This document shows, piece by piece, positions 26,201 to 35,311 of a stretch of 64,000 nucleotides of DNA. The stretch spans positions 96,974 through 160,973 of the forward strand of contig CAJTFK010000008.1 in NCBI GenBank assembly GCA_910575505.1, written 5' to 3'. This DNA is from Oscillospiraceae bacterium (GTDB lineage: Bacteria; Bacillota; Clostridia; Oscillospirales; Oscillospiraceae). Below the pieces are notes generated by a model. That model saw only the letters and a program-made list of their open reading frames with translations, had not been told where the DNA came from and did no database searches. Made by a program: the position numbers and the translations under genes. How positions within the stretch are numbered: position 1 is the first letter of the stretch; each line of letters begins with the position of its first letter.

Positions 26201-27217
26201 TTAAATGCGGTTTTTCAGGCGGTAGAGCTGAGTCAGAGTGAAAAAGTGCTTCCCTCGGATCAGATTGGCCACCATCTGTTTGTTGGGGCTCAGGCCCGCA
26301 GGGGCGATTTTGTCGATGGCCCGGGCCATGTCGGGCCTGCGGCAGAGCTCCTGAACGGCCTTCTGCCGCTGGCGGACGGGGGCCTGACGGTCCCGGGCGT
26401 ACTCGTTGCCAATGGCAATCAGCAGCCCCGCCCAGTTGGATTCCTCCCGCCACAGGGGCCGGGCGGACTCCAGGCCATAGCGCTTGACCAGGGCCTCCTT
26501 CCGTTCCATGAAGCGGCCGAAGACCTTCAGAAAATCCTTCATGTAGCGGTGGGTGGCGGAGCTGAGATTCAAAAGATAGCGGTAGAGGGGTTCCTCCGTC
26601 ACCGCCAGCTTTTTGGCATTGCAGAAGTACTCCATCAAAAAGAGCTCGTCCTCCAGATAGGCCCCTTCAAAGGTGATTTTGACGGTCCGGAGGATTTTGG
26701 CAGAAAAGAGATAACGCCAGATGAAGCCGTTGAACACCGGGACCCGGAGCCGGTCCCCCAGCAGGGGATAGACAATCCGCTCCCGGATGGCCGCCTCGTC
26801 ATAGGTTCCGGCGGGCAGCAGCAGTTCCGTCTGCTCGCCTCCGTCGGGAGTCAGGTTCACATGGGCGCAGCCCACCGTGTCCGCCCCGGTCTGCTCCCGG
26901 AGAGACCAGAGGGTTTCCAGGGCCTGGGGGACAAAGGCGTCGTCCGCGTCCAGAAAGGCGATATAGTCCCCCCGGGCTTCGTTGAGCCCCAGATTCCGGG
27001 CCTCGCTGACGCCGGCGTTCTTTTTGCGGTGGAAGACCCGAACCCGGGAGTCGGCGGCGGCGAACCGGTCGCAGAGGGCGGGGGAGCCGTCGGAGCAGCC
27101 GTCGTCCACCAGCAGCAGTTCCCAGTCGGAAAAGGTCTGGGCCAGCACGCTGCCCACAGAGGACTCCAGAAACTTCTCGGCCTGATAGACGGGGACAATC
27201 ACGGAAATACTGGGCAT
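26201..27217 (-). CDS. Family 2 glycosyltransferase
   Basis: 338-residue GT-A-fold glycosyltransferase: SVIVPVYQAEKFL at the N-terminus, DDGCSDGS nucleotide-binding aspartates, and the DXD motif in FLDADDAF. The C-terminal ~150 residues lack a transmembrane helix. The ATG at 27217 follows GGGAGG; a reading to 27547 lacks a site and runs through a hairpin. It is first in a group with the O-antigen-ligase-like gene, consistent with building a surface glycan. Confidence 0.92.
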   Translation of the reverse strand: MPSISVIVPVYQAEKFLESSVGSVLAQTFSDWELLLVDDGCSDGSPALCDRFAAADSRVRVFHRKKNAGVSEARNLGLNEARGDYIAFLDADDAFVPQALETLWSLREQTGADTVGCAHVNLTPDGGEQTELLLPAGTYDEAAIRERIVYPLLGDRLRVPVFNGFIWRYLFSAKILRTVKITFEGAYLEDELFLMEYFCNAKKLAVTEEPLYRYLLNLSSATHRYMKDFLKVFGRFMERKEALVKRYGLESARPLWREESNWAGLLIAIGNEYARDRQAPVRQRQKAVQELCRRPDMARAIDKIAPAGLSPNKQMVANLIRGKHFFTLTQLYRLKNRI

Positions 27218-27498
27218 AAACGAACCTCCCTGTATGTTTTCGGCTCCTGGGGAAGAAAGGGGGCGGCGTATGGCCCCGGGGGCGTTTCCATCGGGGAGAG
27301 CTTCCGTGCCCGGGAGGGAGCCTGCCATTATAACTGCCATTGTACCCCATTTTTTCCTGGAGGTCAACGTCTTTTCTGTGCCGGGGAAGGTCCGCTGACG
27401 CATTTTATTTGGAAGAAGGCGCCGGGCTTCCGGCAGAGGGGCCAGGTCAGGGCCCGCCCCCGGCGGACGGAGAAAAGCCCGGCCGGAATCCCCATCAG

Positions 27499-27545
27499 GA
27501 CATATACATCCGGCGGGCCGGAAAGGCCCGCCGGATGTATATGTC
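27499..27545 (-). repeat. Perfect 21-bp hairpin at the end of the 55-residue gene
   Basis: Perfect arms 27499-27519 and 27525-27545 with a 5-nt loop overlap the stop codon of the small gene at 27544. No T-tract follows, so it may act as an mRNA-stabilising 3' structure. The remaining sequence from 27218 to 27498 shows no gene. Confidence 0.7.
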
Positions 27546-27711
27546 ACCTGTTCCTTGGAGCGGTTGGCGTTTCTTCAGGGGGTCCTTCTAAAAACAGCTC
27601 TTCCGCCTGCCGCTGGGCCTCGATCAGAGTTTCGTGAAGTTGGGCCAGAGTTTGTTCCGCATCAATCACGGTGTTGAACAGCAGCAGATACTCCTTGGAA
27701 ATAGCGGTCAT
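27544..27711 (-). CDS. Small helical protein, 55 residues
   Basis: Short ORF starting MTAISKEYLLLFNTVIDAE, with a central amphipathic, Glu/Gln/Leu-rich helix (EQTLAQLHETLIEAQRQAEEL) and a Pro/Thr-rich tail. GGAAAGGA precedes the ATG by about 10 nt. Codon use matches the chromosome. The heptad-like spacing of leucines suggests a coiled coil. Function unknown. I believe similar small ORFs exist in related gut Clostridia, but that is from memory and was not checked. Confidence 0.6.
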   Translation of the reverse strand: MTAISKEYLLLFNTVIDAEQTLAQLHETLIEAQRQAEELFLEGPPEETPTAPRNR

Positions 27712-28101
27712 GTCATATCATCCTTTCCAGTGAAACACAAAATGTAGCAGGGGACTAAGAGGATGATACACAATATCCAGTGAAATTCCTGTCTGAATTT
27801 GTCGAGAGCTCCTGAAAATTGAAAAAATTGGAAAACGCGGCTCGGATGACGGCGAAGAATCAGAGAATGGCCCGTTTTTTCTGTATTTTGAAACATCCTT
27901 CCCGGTTTGACCGGACCGGCGGAGCTGAAAATCTGCGGACTGCGGAGGATGGCCCGGCGGACCGAGAGGCTTGCCGGACAGACTCTGTCCGCCTGTACTG
28001 ACGGCGGAGCCGCGTGCTTTGGCGGCTGAAGGTGACATAACGAGGATTTTTGACAAGAATGAGGGACACATAAATCACATGACCGCGAAAAACGGGGAAT
28101 C

Positions 28102-28130
28102 TTGACGGAGGGACGGGACTGCGGTATGCT
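28102..28130 (+). promoter_or_regulatory. Putative promoter of the TetR-like gene
   Basis: TTGACG (28102-28107), 17-bp spacer, TATGCT (28125-28130). No gene was found in the preceding 27712-28101. Confidence 0.5.
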
Positions 28131-28276
28131 TATAGCGACTGAGCATTCCCGACAAAGGCTCGGGGGGAGCGGAGGGCAGAGAGCCGCGCCGCCGTCCTGA
28201 GCGGGGCCGCTTCTTCCACATGAATACAGGTTCTAAAAACGCGAGAGAACCGGAAAGAGACAGGAGGCTCACTGCC

Positions 28277-28870
28277 ATGCCGGAACATGAGAATCGCACC
28301 AGGCGGGAACTGGACGAGGCCATGCGGACGCTGCTGGCCCGCAAGCCGCTGGACCAGCTGCGGGTCCGGGAGCTGACGGAGCTCAGCGGCCTCCGGCGGC
28401 AGTCGTTCTACTACCATTTTAAAGACATTTATGATCTGTTCGCCTGGTCCGTCCGGAGGGAACGGAGGCTGCTGCTGGAACGTCAGGGAGAATGCCTGAC
28501 CTGGGAGGAGGCCATGATGGACCTGATGGCCCGCATGGAGGAGGAACGCCCCTTTTACACCGCCCTGCTGGATAGCCGGGGCAGGGCGGGCCTGCGGGAG
28601 GCCCTTCCCCTGACAGACATGCTGGAGCAGACGCAGGTCTATTACAGAGAGCGCTGCGGCGTTCTGCCGGACCCGGAGGGGGAACCGGCCCGAATCCGCT
28701 GCTGGGAGGCCATTCTTCTGTCTCTGCTGGAGGGCTGGGTCCGGGGTGATCTGGAGGTGGACCCCAGGGCGGTGCTGGAGGTGCTGCGGAGCGCCGCGGA
28801 GCAGCACGCCGCCGGAGCGGTCTGGCAGACTCTCCGGGCCGGAGGCGGCGGAGAGGATATGCCGGGCTGA
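28277..28870 (+). CDS. TetR-family regulator (DhaS-like)
   Basis: 197 residues. The N-terminal TetR helix-turn-helix is visible (TRRELDEAMRTLLARKPLDQ, then VRELTELSGLRRQSFYYHFKDIYDLF), followed by a helical ligand-binding region. The layout resembles the DhaS/YbiH subgroup with C-terminal TetR_C_3-like domain. AGGAGG lies 10 nt from the ATG at 28277. It is monocistronic, bounded by a terminator. No target gene is adjacent in an obvious divergent arrangement. Confidence 0.82.
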   Translation: MPEHENRTRRELDEAMRTLLARKPLDQLRVRELTELSGLRRQSFYYHFKDIYDLFAWSVRRERRLLLERQGECLTWEEAMMDLMARMEEERPFYTALLDSRGRAGLREALPLTDMLEQTQVYYRERCGVLPDPEGEPARIRCWEAILLSLLEGWVRGDLEVDPRAVLEVLRSAAEQHAAGAVWQTLRAGGGGEDMPG

Positions 28871-28931
28871 CCAGGGAACTACATAGGCAATTTGAAAAAG
28901 GACGGGGTTTTCCCGCCCTTTTTTGGCTTGA

Positions 28932-28971
28932 CGGACCGCCGTCCATGCAATATGGACGGCGGTCCGTTTTT
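28932..28971 (+). terminator. Terminator after the TetR-like gene
   Basis: Perfect 14-bp stem (28932-28945 with 28953-28966), 7-nt loop and TTTTT. A weaker hairpin with a T-run lies just before it at about 28900-28925. Confidence 0.9.
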
Positions 28972-29117
28972 CTGCGCCGGGCCGGGAGAGGAGGGATTTA
29001 TACGGACGCCTGATTTTGACAATTTTATGAAAAGTGTCTGAAATTAGACGTTTTTTATAAAATTGTCTCTTCAGGCAAGAAAATTGTCTCATTATAATTC
29101 GGAACAGGAGTGATGTT

Positions 29118-29462
29118 GTGAAGAAAATCAGCTATGCCATCGTGCTGCAAAGCCAATTGGGGCCCCGCGCCGGAACCCTGCTGCTCCAGGAAGAGGATCA
29201 TGTGGTTTCCGGGGAGCTGTGCCTGCTGGGAAGACACAGCCGCTTCACCGGCAGTGTGCTGGAGAAGGGGACCAATCCCAAGTACCTGATCTCAGGCGCG
29301 CTGCGCACCCGGACAGGCAGGGAGGACTACGACGCCATTTTTACCGTCTGTCAGGGCCGTCTCTCCGGCGGGCTGGTGACCCGGCACGGCTGCTGGGACC
29401 TCACCGGCATCCAGGCCGCTGTTCCCGCCGCGAAGCCGGAACGGACCGCGGCGGCTACATAA
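29118..29462 (+). CDS. Conserved-looking hypothetical protein, 114 residues
   Basis: GTG-initiated (AGGAG 7 nt upstream). No signal peptide or membrane helix is evident. Alternating hydrophobic and polar residues with regular Gly turns (QLGPRAGTLLLQEEDHVVSGELCLLG, HSRFTGSV, YLISGALRT) suggest an all-beta domain with repeated 'xxSGxL' strands. Family not recognised. The upstream AT-rich stretch (29010-29100) contains repeated AATTTT/AAAATTGTCT motifs and probably the promoter. Confidence 0.55.
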   Translation: MKKISYAIVLQSQLGPRAGTLLLQEEDHVVSGELCLLGRHSRFTGSVLEKGTNPKYLISGALRTRTGREDYDAIFTVCQGRLSGGLVTRHGCWDLTGIQAAVPAAKPERTAAAT

Positions 29463-29575
29463 AAAACAGGAACTAAAAAGCTGCCCGAATGGGAAGCAGG
29501 TGAACTTTTCCGAAGAGTTCGCCTGATTTGCTATGCATTCATAACCAAAAGCCCGGAGGAAAGGGGGACGGCGTC

Positions 29576-30871
29576 ATGGGACAGGAACGGAAAAAGACAC
29601 AGAGGCTGGAGGAGGCCGCCCTGCGCCGTCTGCTGGAGCGGGAACAGACCGGCCCGGAGGCCGTGGTGCTCCGGCTGGCCTGGCTGGAGGGCCTGACCCG
29701 GGAGGAGATCGCGAACCTGACCTGGAGTCAGGTCTCCTTTCTGGACGGACGGCTGGAGCTGCCGGACAGGGCGGTCCCCCTGGACCCGGAGCTGCGGACG
29801 ATGCTCTGGCGGCTTCAGGAGGCCCACAGCGAGGCGTCCCCCTATGTGGTCCTTTCCGCCCGGAGCCGGACGCCCCTGCGGCCGGAATCCATCTCCCGGC
29901 TGGCCCGGCAGGCCCTGGACCGGGGCGGTCTGGCGGGGGTGCGGCTGCTGGACCTGCGCTATGACTGGATTCTCCGCCAGCTGGAGACGCAGGACTGGCC
30001 GGAGGCGGCCCGGCTCAGCGGCATGGAGGTGGCCAGCTTACAGATTCGCTTCTCCGCCGGGGCGGGAGCGGAACGGAAAAGCGCCGGCGGACGGAGGGAA
30101 CCCCCCGCGGACCAGATCGACGAATTCAAGCTGTGGAAGGTCCTCCAGGCGGAGCGGGGAACCCCGGCGGGCCTGGCTCTGTGGCTGGCCTGGCAGCTGG
30201 GCCTTCAGGCCCGGGAGATGACTGCCCTTATCTGGGATCAGATTGACTGGGAGGGGGACCGGGTCCGTCTGCCGGACCGGGAGGTGGTCCTGAGCAGCAC
30301 CGTCCGCCGCCTCCTGGAGGAGGAGCGCCGGAGCCGCGCCCCGTCGGATGACCCCCACGTCCTCCTGACGGAGCGCTCCCGGCGGCCCATTGACCTGCCC
30401 CGGCTGTCCCGGATGACCCGGGCGGCCCTGATTCGGGGCGGCATGGAGCGGACGGCCCTGCGGGACCTGCGGCGGAACGAGGGCCGGGACTCCGGCGACG
30501 CGCTGATTCTCCAGCAGGCCCTGAACGCCGGGGCTGTCTCCCGGGGGGAGGTGTCCCGGCTGCTGGGCCTGTCCAAAACCGCCGCCTATCACCGCCTCCG
30601 CCGCCTGACGGAGCGGAAGCGCCTGGTTCGGGTGGGCGGGAAATACTACCTGCCCGGCACCGTGGTGCCTCCGGAGCGGCACCTGGAGACCGTCCGGGCC
30701 TATCTGGAGCGGGAGGGCTTTGCCTACCGTCAGGACGTGGCCGCCCTGCTCCATATCCAGCCCAAGCAGTGCGGCCTGCTGCTGCGGCACATGGTGGAGG
30801 CCGGCCAGCTGCTCCAGAGGGGCCAGCGGTATGTTCTCCCCGGTCTCGCCGGGGAGCGGAAAGCGGAATAA
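29576..30871 (+). CDS. Degenerate twin tyrosine-recombinase-like protein with C-terminal winged-helix domains
   Basis: 431 residues. Two tandem ~150-residue segments (about 25-165 and 205-325) repeat the same pattern: LAWLEGLTREEIANLTWSQV versus LAWQLGLQAREMTALIWDQI, then a PDR-type beta hairpin and a (L)xDLR motif. This is the tyrosine-recombinase catalytic-core pattern, but the first catalytic arginine, the HxxR histidine and the nucleophile tyrosine are missing. The C-terminal ~120 residues contain two winged-helix-like units (SRGEVSRLLGLSKTAAYHRLRRL and YRQDVAALLHIQPKQCGLLLRHM). Likely a DNA-binding protein, not an active recombinase. Confidence 0.62.
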   Translation: MGQERKKTQRLEEAALRRLLEREQTGPEAVVLRLAWLEGLTREEIANLTWSQVSFLDGRLELPDRAVPLDPELRTMLWRLQEAHSEASPYVVLSARSRTPLRPESISRLARQALDRGGLAGVRLLDLRYDWILRQLETQDWPEAARLSGMEVASLQIRFSAGAGAERKSAGGRREPPADQIDEFKLWKVLQAERGTPAGLALWLAWQLGLQAREMTALIWDQIDWEGDRVRLPDREVVLSSTVRRLLEEERRSRAPSDDPHVLLTERSRRPIDLPRLSRMTRAALIRGGMERTALRDLRRNEGRDSGDALILQQALNAGAVSRGEVSRLLGLSKTAAYHRLRRLTERKRLVRVGGKYYLPGTVVPPERHLETVRAYLEREGFAYRQDVAALLHIQPKQCGLLLRHMVEAGQLLQRGQRYVLPGLAGERKAE

Positions 30872-30897
30872 GGAGGGCCGCCGGGCCCTCCTTTTTG
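30871..30897 (+). terminator. Terminator overlapping the stop of the twin-recombinase-like gene
   Basis: Perfect 9-bp stem (30871-30879 with 30884-30892), loop GCCG, then TTTTT. The 30898-31172 stretch upstream of the S-layer gene shows no gene and must contain that gene's promoter and leader. Confidence 0.88.
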
Positions 30898-31172
30898 CTG
30901 TCCGGGCCCGGGGAAGGAAATGGAAAAAACTGGACTCCGTTATTTCCCTCCGGCAAATGGACGCGGCGGATGATACGGCGGTTTTCACTTGGGTTAAAAG
31001 GGGCCCGAAACGCTGGACAGCACAGGGTTTTCGGGGTACATTGCAGGTGCGTGAAGCGCCGGGGCGTTCCCCGAGCCGGGGCCATCAACGGGGTTGGCTA
31101 GCCCCCGATGCCGTGGGCCCTGAACGGGGAATGTTCCGGACTCTTCCGCAAATTTAAAAGGAGGAATGTTTC

Positions 31173-34100
31173 ATGAAGAAATTCCTGTCCCTGGTGCTTG
31201 CACTGGTCATGGCCATGTCCCTGGTCACCATCAGCGCGGGCGCCACCGAGTACAAGGACCTCACCGACAAGGATGAGATCCAGTACGAGGAAGCCGTTGC
31301 GGTCCTGAACCGTATCGGCATCATCACCGGCTACTCCGACGGCAGCTTCCAGCCCAAGAAGGAGCTGACCCGCGGAGCCGCCGCCAAGATCATCGTCTCT
31401 CTGATGATCGGCTCCGAGGCCGCCAGCAATCTGGTGGCCGCCTCCGCACCCTACACCGATGTTCCCGTGAATCACACCTTTGCAGGCGTCATCAGCTACT
31501 GCAAGAATTCCGGCTACATCAACGGCTATTCCGACGGCTCCTTCAAGCCCGAGGGAACCCTGAGCGGCTACGCCTTCGCCAAGATGCTGCTGGGCGCTCT
31601 GGGCTACAAGGGTGAGCACGAAGGCGGCTTCACCGGCGCCGGCTGGACCATGAACGTGGCCCGCATCGGCAACGAGTGCGGCCTGTTCGACCGCCTGAGC
31701 TTCAAGGGCAACGAGTCTGTCAACCGCGAGCAGGCCTGCCAGCTGGCTCTGAACACCCTGAAGGGCACCCTGGTGGAATACACCGGCGGCATGAACATTG
31801 TCAACGGCACTCAGTCCGTGGTCGTGAATCCCGACCGCAACTACAAGGTCAGCAACCAGGAATTTGCCAGCCACATCAACAACAAGAAGGCCAGCGGCAA
31901 TTCCAACTATGATAAGGACAACTGGTATACCGTTGAGTTCGGCGAGGAGCACTTCGTCGACCTGCGCATGAAGCAGGAGCGCAGCACCGAGGACGATTTC
32001 GGCCGTCCCTCCAACGAGTGGAGCTACAAGAAGGTCACCATCGGCACCTATCCCGTCGAGGCTGACTTCACCTATACCGAGCAGATGGAGCACGATGTCA
32101 CCGGCGTCAGCGACGCCACCAAGGTCCGCGCTCTGGGGCTGAACGGCTATAAGGTGGACGGCAGAACCGAGCTGCATGTCAACGGCGAGATGAGCACTCC
32201 CTTCGGCGGCGAGAAGGTCGGCGACATCGCCGACTACACCGACAACGGCACCGTGGTGGAGGTCTATGTCTCCGAGGATACCGCCGACTACATCACCGAC
32301 GTTGTGGTGGTCAAGACCCAGCTGATGGAGGTCAAGCGCGTAGCTTCCGACTCCGTGACCCTGGACGTCATCAAGCCCGACAACAAGACCGCGAAGCCCG
32401 AGTCCGGCTATAACCAGGCTCCTATCTTCGAGGATGTCGAGGATGTTGAGAGCGACAACGACAACTATGAGTTCCTCAAGGGCCTGAAGGCCGGCGACTA
32501 TGTGGCCATCGTGCCCGTCACCACCGACAACGGCAACGAGTATGAGGTCTTTGAGGCCTACACCCCCGAGACCGTAGAAGGCAAGCTGACCCGCGTCAAG
32601 ACCTACGGCAACAGCAACGCTACCCGCCAGGCCGTTGAGGTCACCGTGGGCGGCACCGCTTACAAGGTGTCTCTGTGGAACAAGGACCTGGTTGAGATCA
32701 ATGCTGACGACATCAAGGTTACCCGCGAGGACGTCAAGCTGTATCTGGACAAGGCCGGCAACACTCTGCGCGCCAAGAACGTGGGCGATACCTCCGACTA
32801 CTTCGTGATCAAGGGCTACTTCACCACCACCGTCGACCGCCGCAACGTCACCATGGTCGAGGGCTGGGACATCAAGGGCAACCTGCTGGAGCTGAACCTG
32901 GGCACCAATACTGGCTATACCGACACCATGAAGCCCGGCGACCTGGTGAAGTACACCAACAAGGGCGTCACCGGCTCCGCCGACTGGAAGCTGGTCAGCA
33001 GCCTTGAAACAAACAGTGACGGCAAAGTGGAGGGCGTCACAGGTGTGTACACCGGTACTGATGCCAGCACCAGTGCGCCCTATGAGATCAAGGCCAGCAA
33101 CAACCGCATTGCCTATAAGGTTGGTACGGCTGATATCGAGAGGCCCTATACCGCCAAGGACGTGAAGTTCATCTATGTGTCCTTCAACGACGACGGCAGC
33201 GAAGTGGACTCCATTGAGGTTCTCAGCGGTGTCCAGAACGCCTCCAACGCCGATCTGAAGGCCAAATGGAACGACACTGACTACGATGCCGCTCAGCTCT
33301 GCCTGAACAGCGACGAAGAGGTCGAGGCTGTTGTCATCAAGCGCGAGTCCAACGAGGCCATCAGCACCAACCTGCTGTACATCCGCGACTGGGACGGCTC
33401 TTATGAGGTCGATTCCACCGGCAAGAAGATCTATGGCTACACCGTGGCCATGATGACTCCCGACGGTCTGAAGGACAAGGAGTTCATCTACTCCGACAAG
33501 GAGCTGGACGTGGGCGATTTCGCCAGCTACAGCGCCGCCACCCGCGAAGGCTTCGAGCCCTTCTATACCCTGCGTGAGCACACCTCTGTGAAGAAGACCA
33601 CCTCTGTCAACGAGGCGAAGGTGTATTCCGTCATCAACGCCGACAAGCACCTGGTCAAGCTGACCGACTATGTCAACAATCAGACCAACATCGCCTTCAA
33701 CCTCTCCGCCAGCCTGGGCATCGGTGACGAGACCCACGTGGTCCGCATGGCCAATGCTGAGTGGCTGGACCTGACCCGCAACGGCATCAGCTCCGTGGAC
33801 GATCTGAAGGACTTCGTTGAGCGCGCCCCGGCGGACGGCGGCCCCAAGTATCCCGTCATCCAGTTCATCTACAACGATGATTCTACCAAGGACGCTTTCC
33901 GCAACGTCTCCCTGGTCATCATCACCGAGATGGCGAACAGTGTCACCACTGTTCCCAACGACCCCATTGTTGATGAGACCATCCCCGTTTCCGTGCCCGG
34001 CGATCCCCTGGGTGCCGACGTCAAGGACGATCTGGACGGCAAGAACCTGGCCATCGGCGATGCCGAGTATCCCCCTGTTCACAAGGATACCCCCGCCGAC

Positions 34101-34790
34101 CCCGCCGTCAAGATTCCTCTGAGCGAGAAGGCGGGCAGCGAAGGTTCCTATGGCTTCAACACCAAGCAGATCGACGTCACCGTGACCCCCAAGGCCGCTG
34201 CCGCCCGCGAGGGCGTTACTCCCGTGGTGTTCGCGTGCACCAAGGCCAATGGCCGTCTGGTGATGGTCACTGAGGGCAGCGCCGCTGTTCTGGCTGGCAA
34301 ACTTTACAGCAAGGCCGACGTCACGAGTGCGCAGGATTTTGCCGACCTGACCAAGGATGGAGCGAAGCTGTACACTATGACTGATGGCAACACGGACATG
34401 ACTGACACCACCAAGTTCACCGAGGCCCAGTCCTATACTGCGGCTATCGTGACCCCGACCTATTATGTAAAGGGTCAATCGAAGTGGGAAGTGGCTGCTA
34501 ACGTTGATTCCGAAACGGATTTCACTACCACTGAGTACTATACCTATGGCGGTACCGTTGAAGATCCGACCACGATTGACGTCGCGGAAGATACCGATTT
34601 CACCCAGGCTACCGAGTATACCGCCCCCGTTCCTCAGCCCACTTACTACTCTGTTGAGGATACTCCCGGCAAGGAAGCTGTCCCCGCTGTGTGGAACATC
34701 GTTCTGACCTCTGGCGATCTGACCGGAGCGGGCATCACAGGTGCGTTCACCATCACCGCGATTGCGGAGCATGTGGATCCGGTTAGCTGA
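31173..34790 (+). CDS. S-layer homology (SLH) domain surface protein
   Basis: 1,205 residues. A typical Sec signal peptide (about 1-24, ending SAGA) is followed by SLH domains (about 35-75, 90-135, 140-190; note GYSDGSFQPKKELTRGAAAKI and GYSDGSFKPEGTLSGYAFAKM), which bind pyruvylated wall polymer. The remainder is a long acidic, beta-rich region. Three imperfect units of the type D-x-TxFT-x-A-x-x-YT near the C-terminus (1050-1175) each end in PTYY. Codon use is strongly biased to a few codons, unlike neighbours, as expected for a very highly expressed S-layer protein. Confidence 0.92.
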   Translation: MKKFLSLVLALVMAMSLVTISAGATEYKDLTDKDEIQYEEAVAVLNRIGIITGYSDGSFQPKKELTRGAAAKIIVSLMIGSEAASNLVAASAPYTDVPVNHTFAGVISYCKNSGYINGYSDGSFKPEGTLSGYAFAKMLLGALGYKGEHEGGFTGAGWTMNVARIGNECGLFDRLSFKGNESVNREQACQLALNTLKGTLVEYTGGMNIVNGTQSVVVNPDRNYKVSNQEFASHINNKKASGNSNYDKDNWYTVEFGEEHFVDLRMKQERSTEDDFGRPSNEWSYKKVTIGTYPVEADFTYTEQMEHDVTGVSDATKVRALGLNGYKVDGRTELHVNGEMSTPFGGEKVGDIADYTDNGTVVEVYVSEDTADYITDVVVVKTQLMEVKRVASDSVTLDVIKPDNKTAKPESGYNQAPIFEDVEDVESDNDNYEFLKGLKAGDYVAIVPVTTDNGNEYEVFEAYTPETVEGKLTRVKTYGNSNATRQAVEVTVGGTAYKVSLWNKDLVEINADDIKVTREDVKLYLDKAGNTLRAKNVGDTSDYFVIKGYFTTTVDRRNVTMVEGWDIKGNLLELNLGTNTGYTDTMKPGDLVKYTNKGVTGSADWKLVSSLETNSDGKVEGVTGVYTGTDASTSAPYEIKASNNRIAYKVGTADIERPYTAKDVKFIYVSFNDDGSEVDSIEVLSGVQNASNADLKAKWNDTDYDAAQLCLNSDEEVEAVVIKRESNEAISTNLLYIRDWDGSYEVDSTGKKIYGYTVAMMTPDGLKDKEFIYSDKELDVGDFASYSAATREGFEPFYTLREHTSVKKTTSVNEAKVYSVINADKHLVKLTDYVNNQTNIAFNLSASLGIGDETHVVRMANAEWLDLTRNGISSVDDLKDFVERAPADGGPKYPVIQFIYNDDSTKDAFRNVSLVIITEMANSVTTVPNDPIVDETIPVSVPGDPLGADVKDDLDGKNLAIGDAEYPPVHKDTPADPAVKIPLSEKAGSEGSYGFNTKQIDVTVTPKAAAAREGVTPVVFACTKANGRLVMVTEGSAAVLAGKLYSKADVTSAQDFADLTKDGAKLYTMTDGNTDMTDTTKFTEAQSYTAAIVTPTYYVKGQSKWEVAANVDSETDFTTTEYYTYGGTVEDPTTIDVAEDTDFTQATEYTAPVPQPTYYSVEDTPGKEAVPAVWNIVLTSGDLTGAGITGAFTITAIAEHVDPVS

Positions 34791-34826
34791 TTTCCCCTGA
34801 CTTCATTTGATTCGTGTATCCGGCAA

Positions 34827-34853
34827 AGGACCCGCCCCAATGGGGCGGGTCCT
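34827..34853 (+). terminator. Terminator-like hairpin after the S-layer gene
   Basis: Perfect 12-bp stem (34827-34838 with 34842-34853), 3-nt loop, followed by GTTTC. The T-run is short, but its position is right. Confidence 0.75.
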
Positions 34854-34926
34854 GTTTCGCCGGGGGAGGAATCCCCCCCCTCTTTTTGCTTCCGCCCGCC
34901 GGGCGGCTCCCGTTTGCAAAAAAGCC

Positions 34927-35043
34927 TTGCCTTTCGCAGGACGGCGTGGTATCATTCAAGTACCCTGAGGAAACTGGTGAGTGACTCACGGCATCCACGC
35001 AGCAAAACGAACCCCCGGAGAGTGGGCCTCTCCGGGGGTTTTT
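34927..35043 (+). ncRNA. Candidate antitoxin small RNA, unit A
   Basis: Promoter TTGCCT (34927-34932), 17 bp, TATCAT (34950-34955). The transcript would start near 34962 and end at a terminator (13-bp stem 35010-35022 with 35028-35040, TTTTT), about 82 nt. The 5' half has GAGGAAACTGGT (12 nt identical to the complement of the peptide mRNA coding start at 35386-35397) and the shared box CACGCAGCAAAACGAA before the hairpin. No ORF of note. Confidence 0.68.
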
Positions 35044-35055
35044 GTGAAAAACCAC

Positions 35056-35173
35056 TTGCCTATTTCAGAGCTCTGTGGTATATTAAATATACCGAGGATA
35101 AGGATGGTACTATCCAAAGTACTCACGCAGCAAAGTGAATCCCCGGAGAGGTGTGAGCTCTCCGGGGATTCAC
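35056..35173 (+). ncRNA. Candidate antitoxin small RNA, unit B
   Basis: Promoter TTGCCT (35056-35061), 17 bp, TATATT (35079-35084). Transcript about 35091-35173. It ends in a 16-bp perfect stem (35135-35150 with 35158-35173) without a T-run. The segment CAAAGTACTCAC matches the complement of the peptide's start codon and ribosome site (CAAAGTACCCAC) with a single change that keeps a G-U pair. More diverged from A and C than these are from each other. Confidence 0.62.
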
Positions 35174-35187
35174 TAGACAAAAAAGCC

Positions 35188-35307
35188 TTGCGTTTCACAG
35201 GGCGGCGTGTTATAATAGGACCATACCAAGAAGCTGGTAGTGAGCTCAAGGTATCCACGCAGCAAAACGAACCCCCGGAGAGATGGGCCTCTCCGGGGGT
35301 TCGTTTT
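35188..35307 (+). ncRNA. Candidate antitoxin small RNA, unit C (cognate of the 31-residue peptide)
   Basis: Promoter TTGCGT (35188-35193), 17 bp, perfect TATAAT (35211-35216). Transcript about 35223-35307. It ends in a 19-bp perfect stem (35264-35282 with 35289-35307) that also terminates the convergent peptide mRNA. The segment GAAGCTGGTAGTGAGCTCAAGG can pair with the peptide mRNA around its start; changes from the exact complement mostly keep G-U pairing. So it can pair at both ends of the target. Confidence 0.7.
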
Positions 35308-35311
35308 GGGC

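Noticed and set aside
31098..34772. 1,224-codon open frame antisense to the S-layer gene
   Set aside because: It is a codon-bias shadow: the S-layer gene uses a narrow codon set that keeps the opposite frame free of stops. The product is a Gly/Val/Leu/His-rich string without domains, while the plus-strand frame has a signal peptide and SLH domains.
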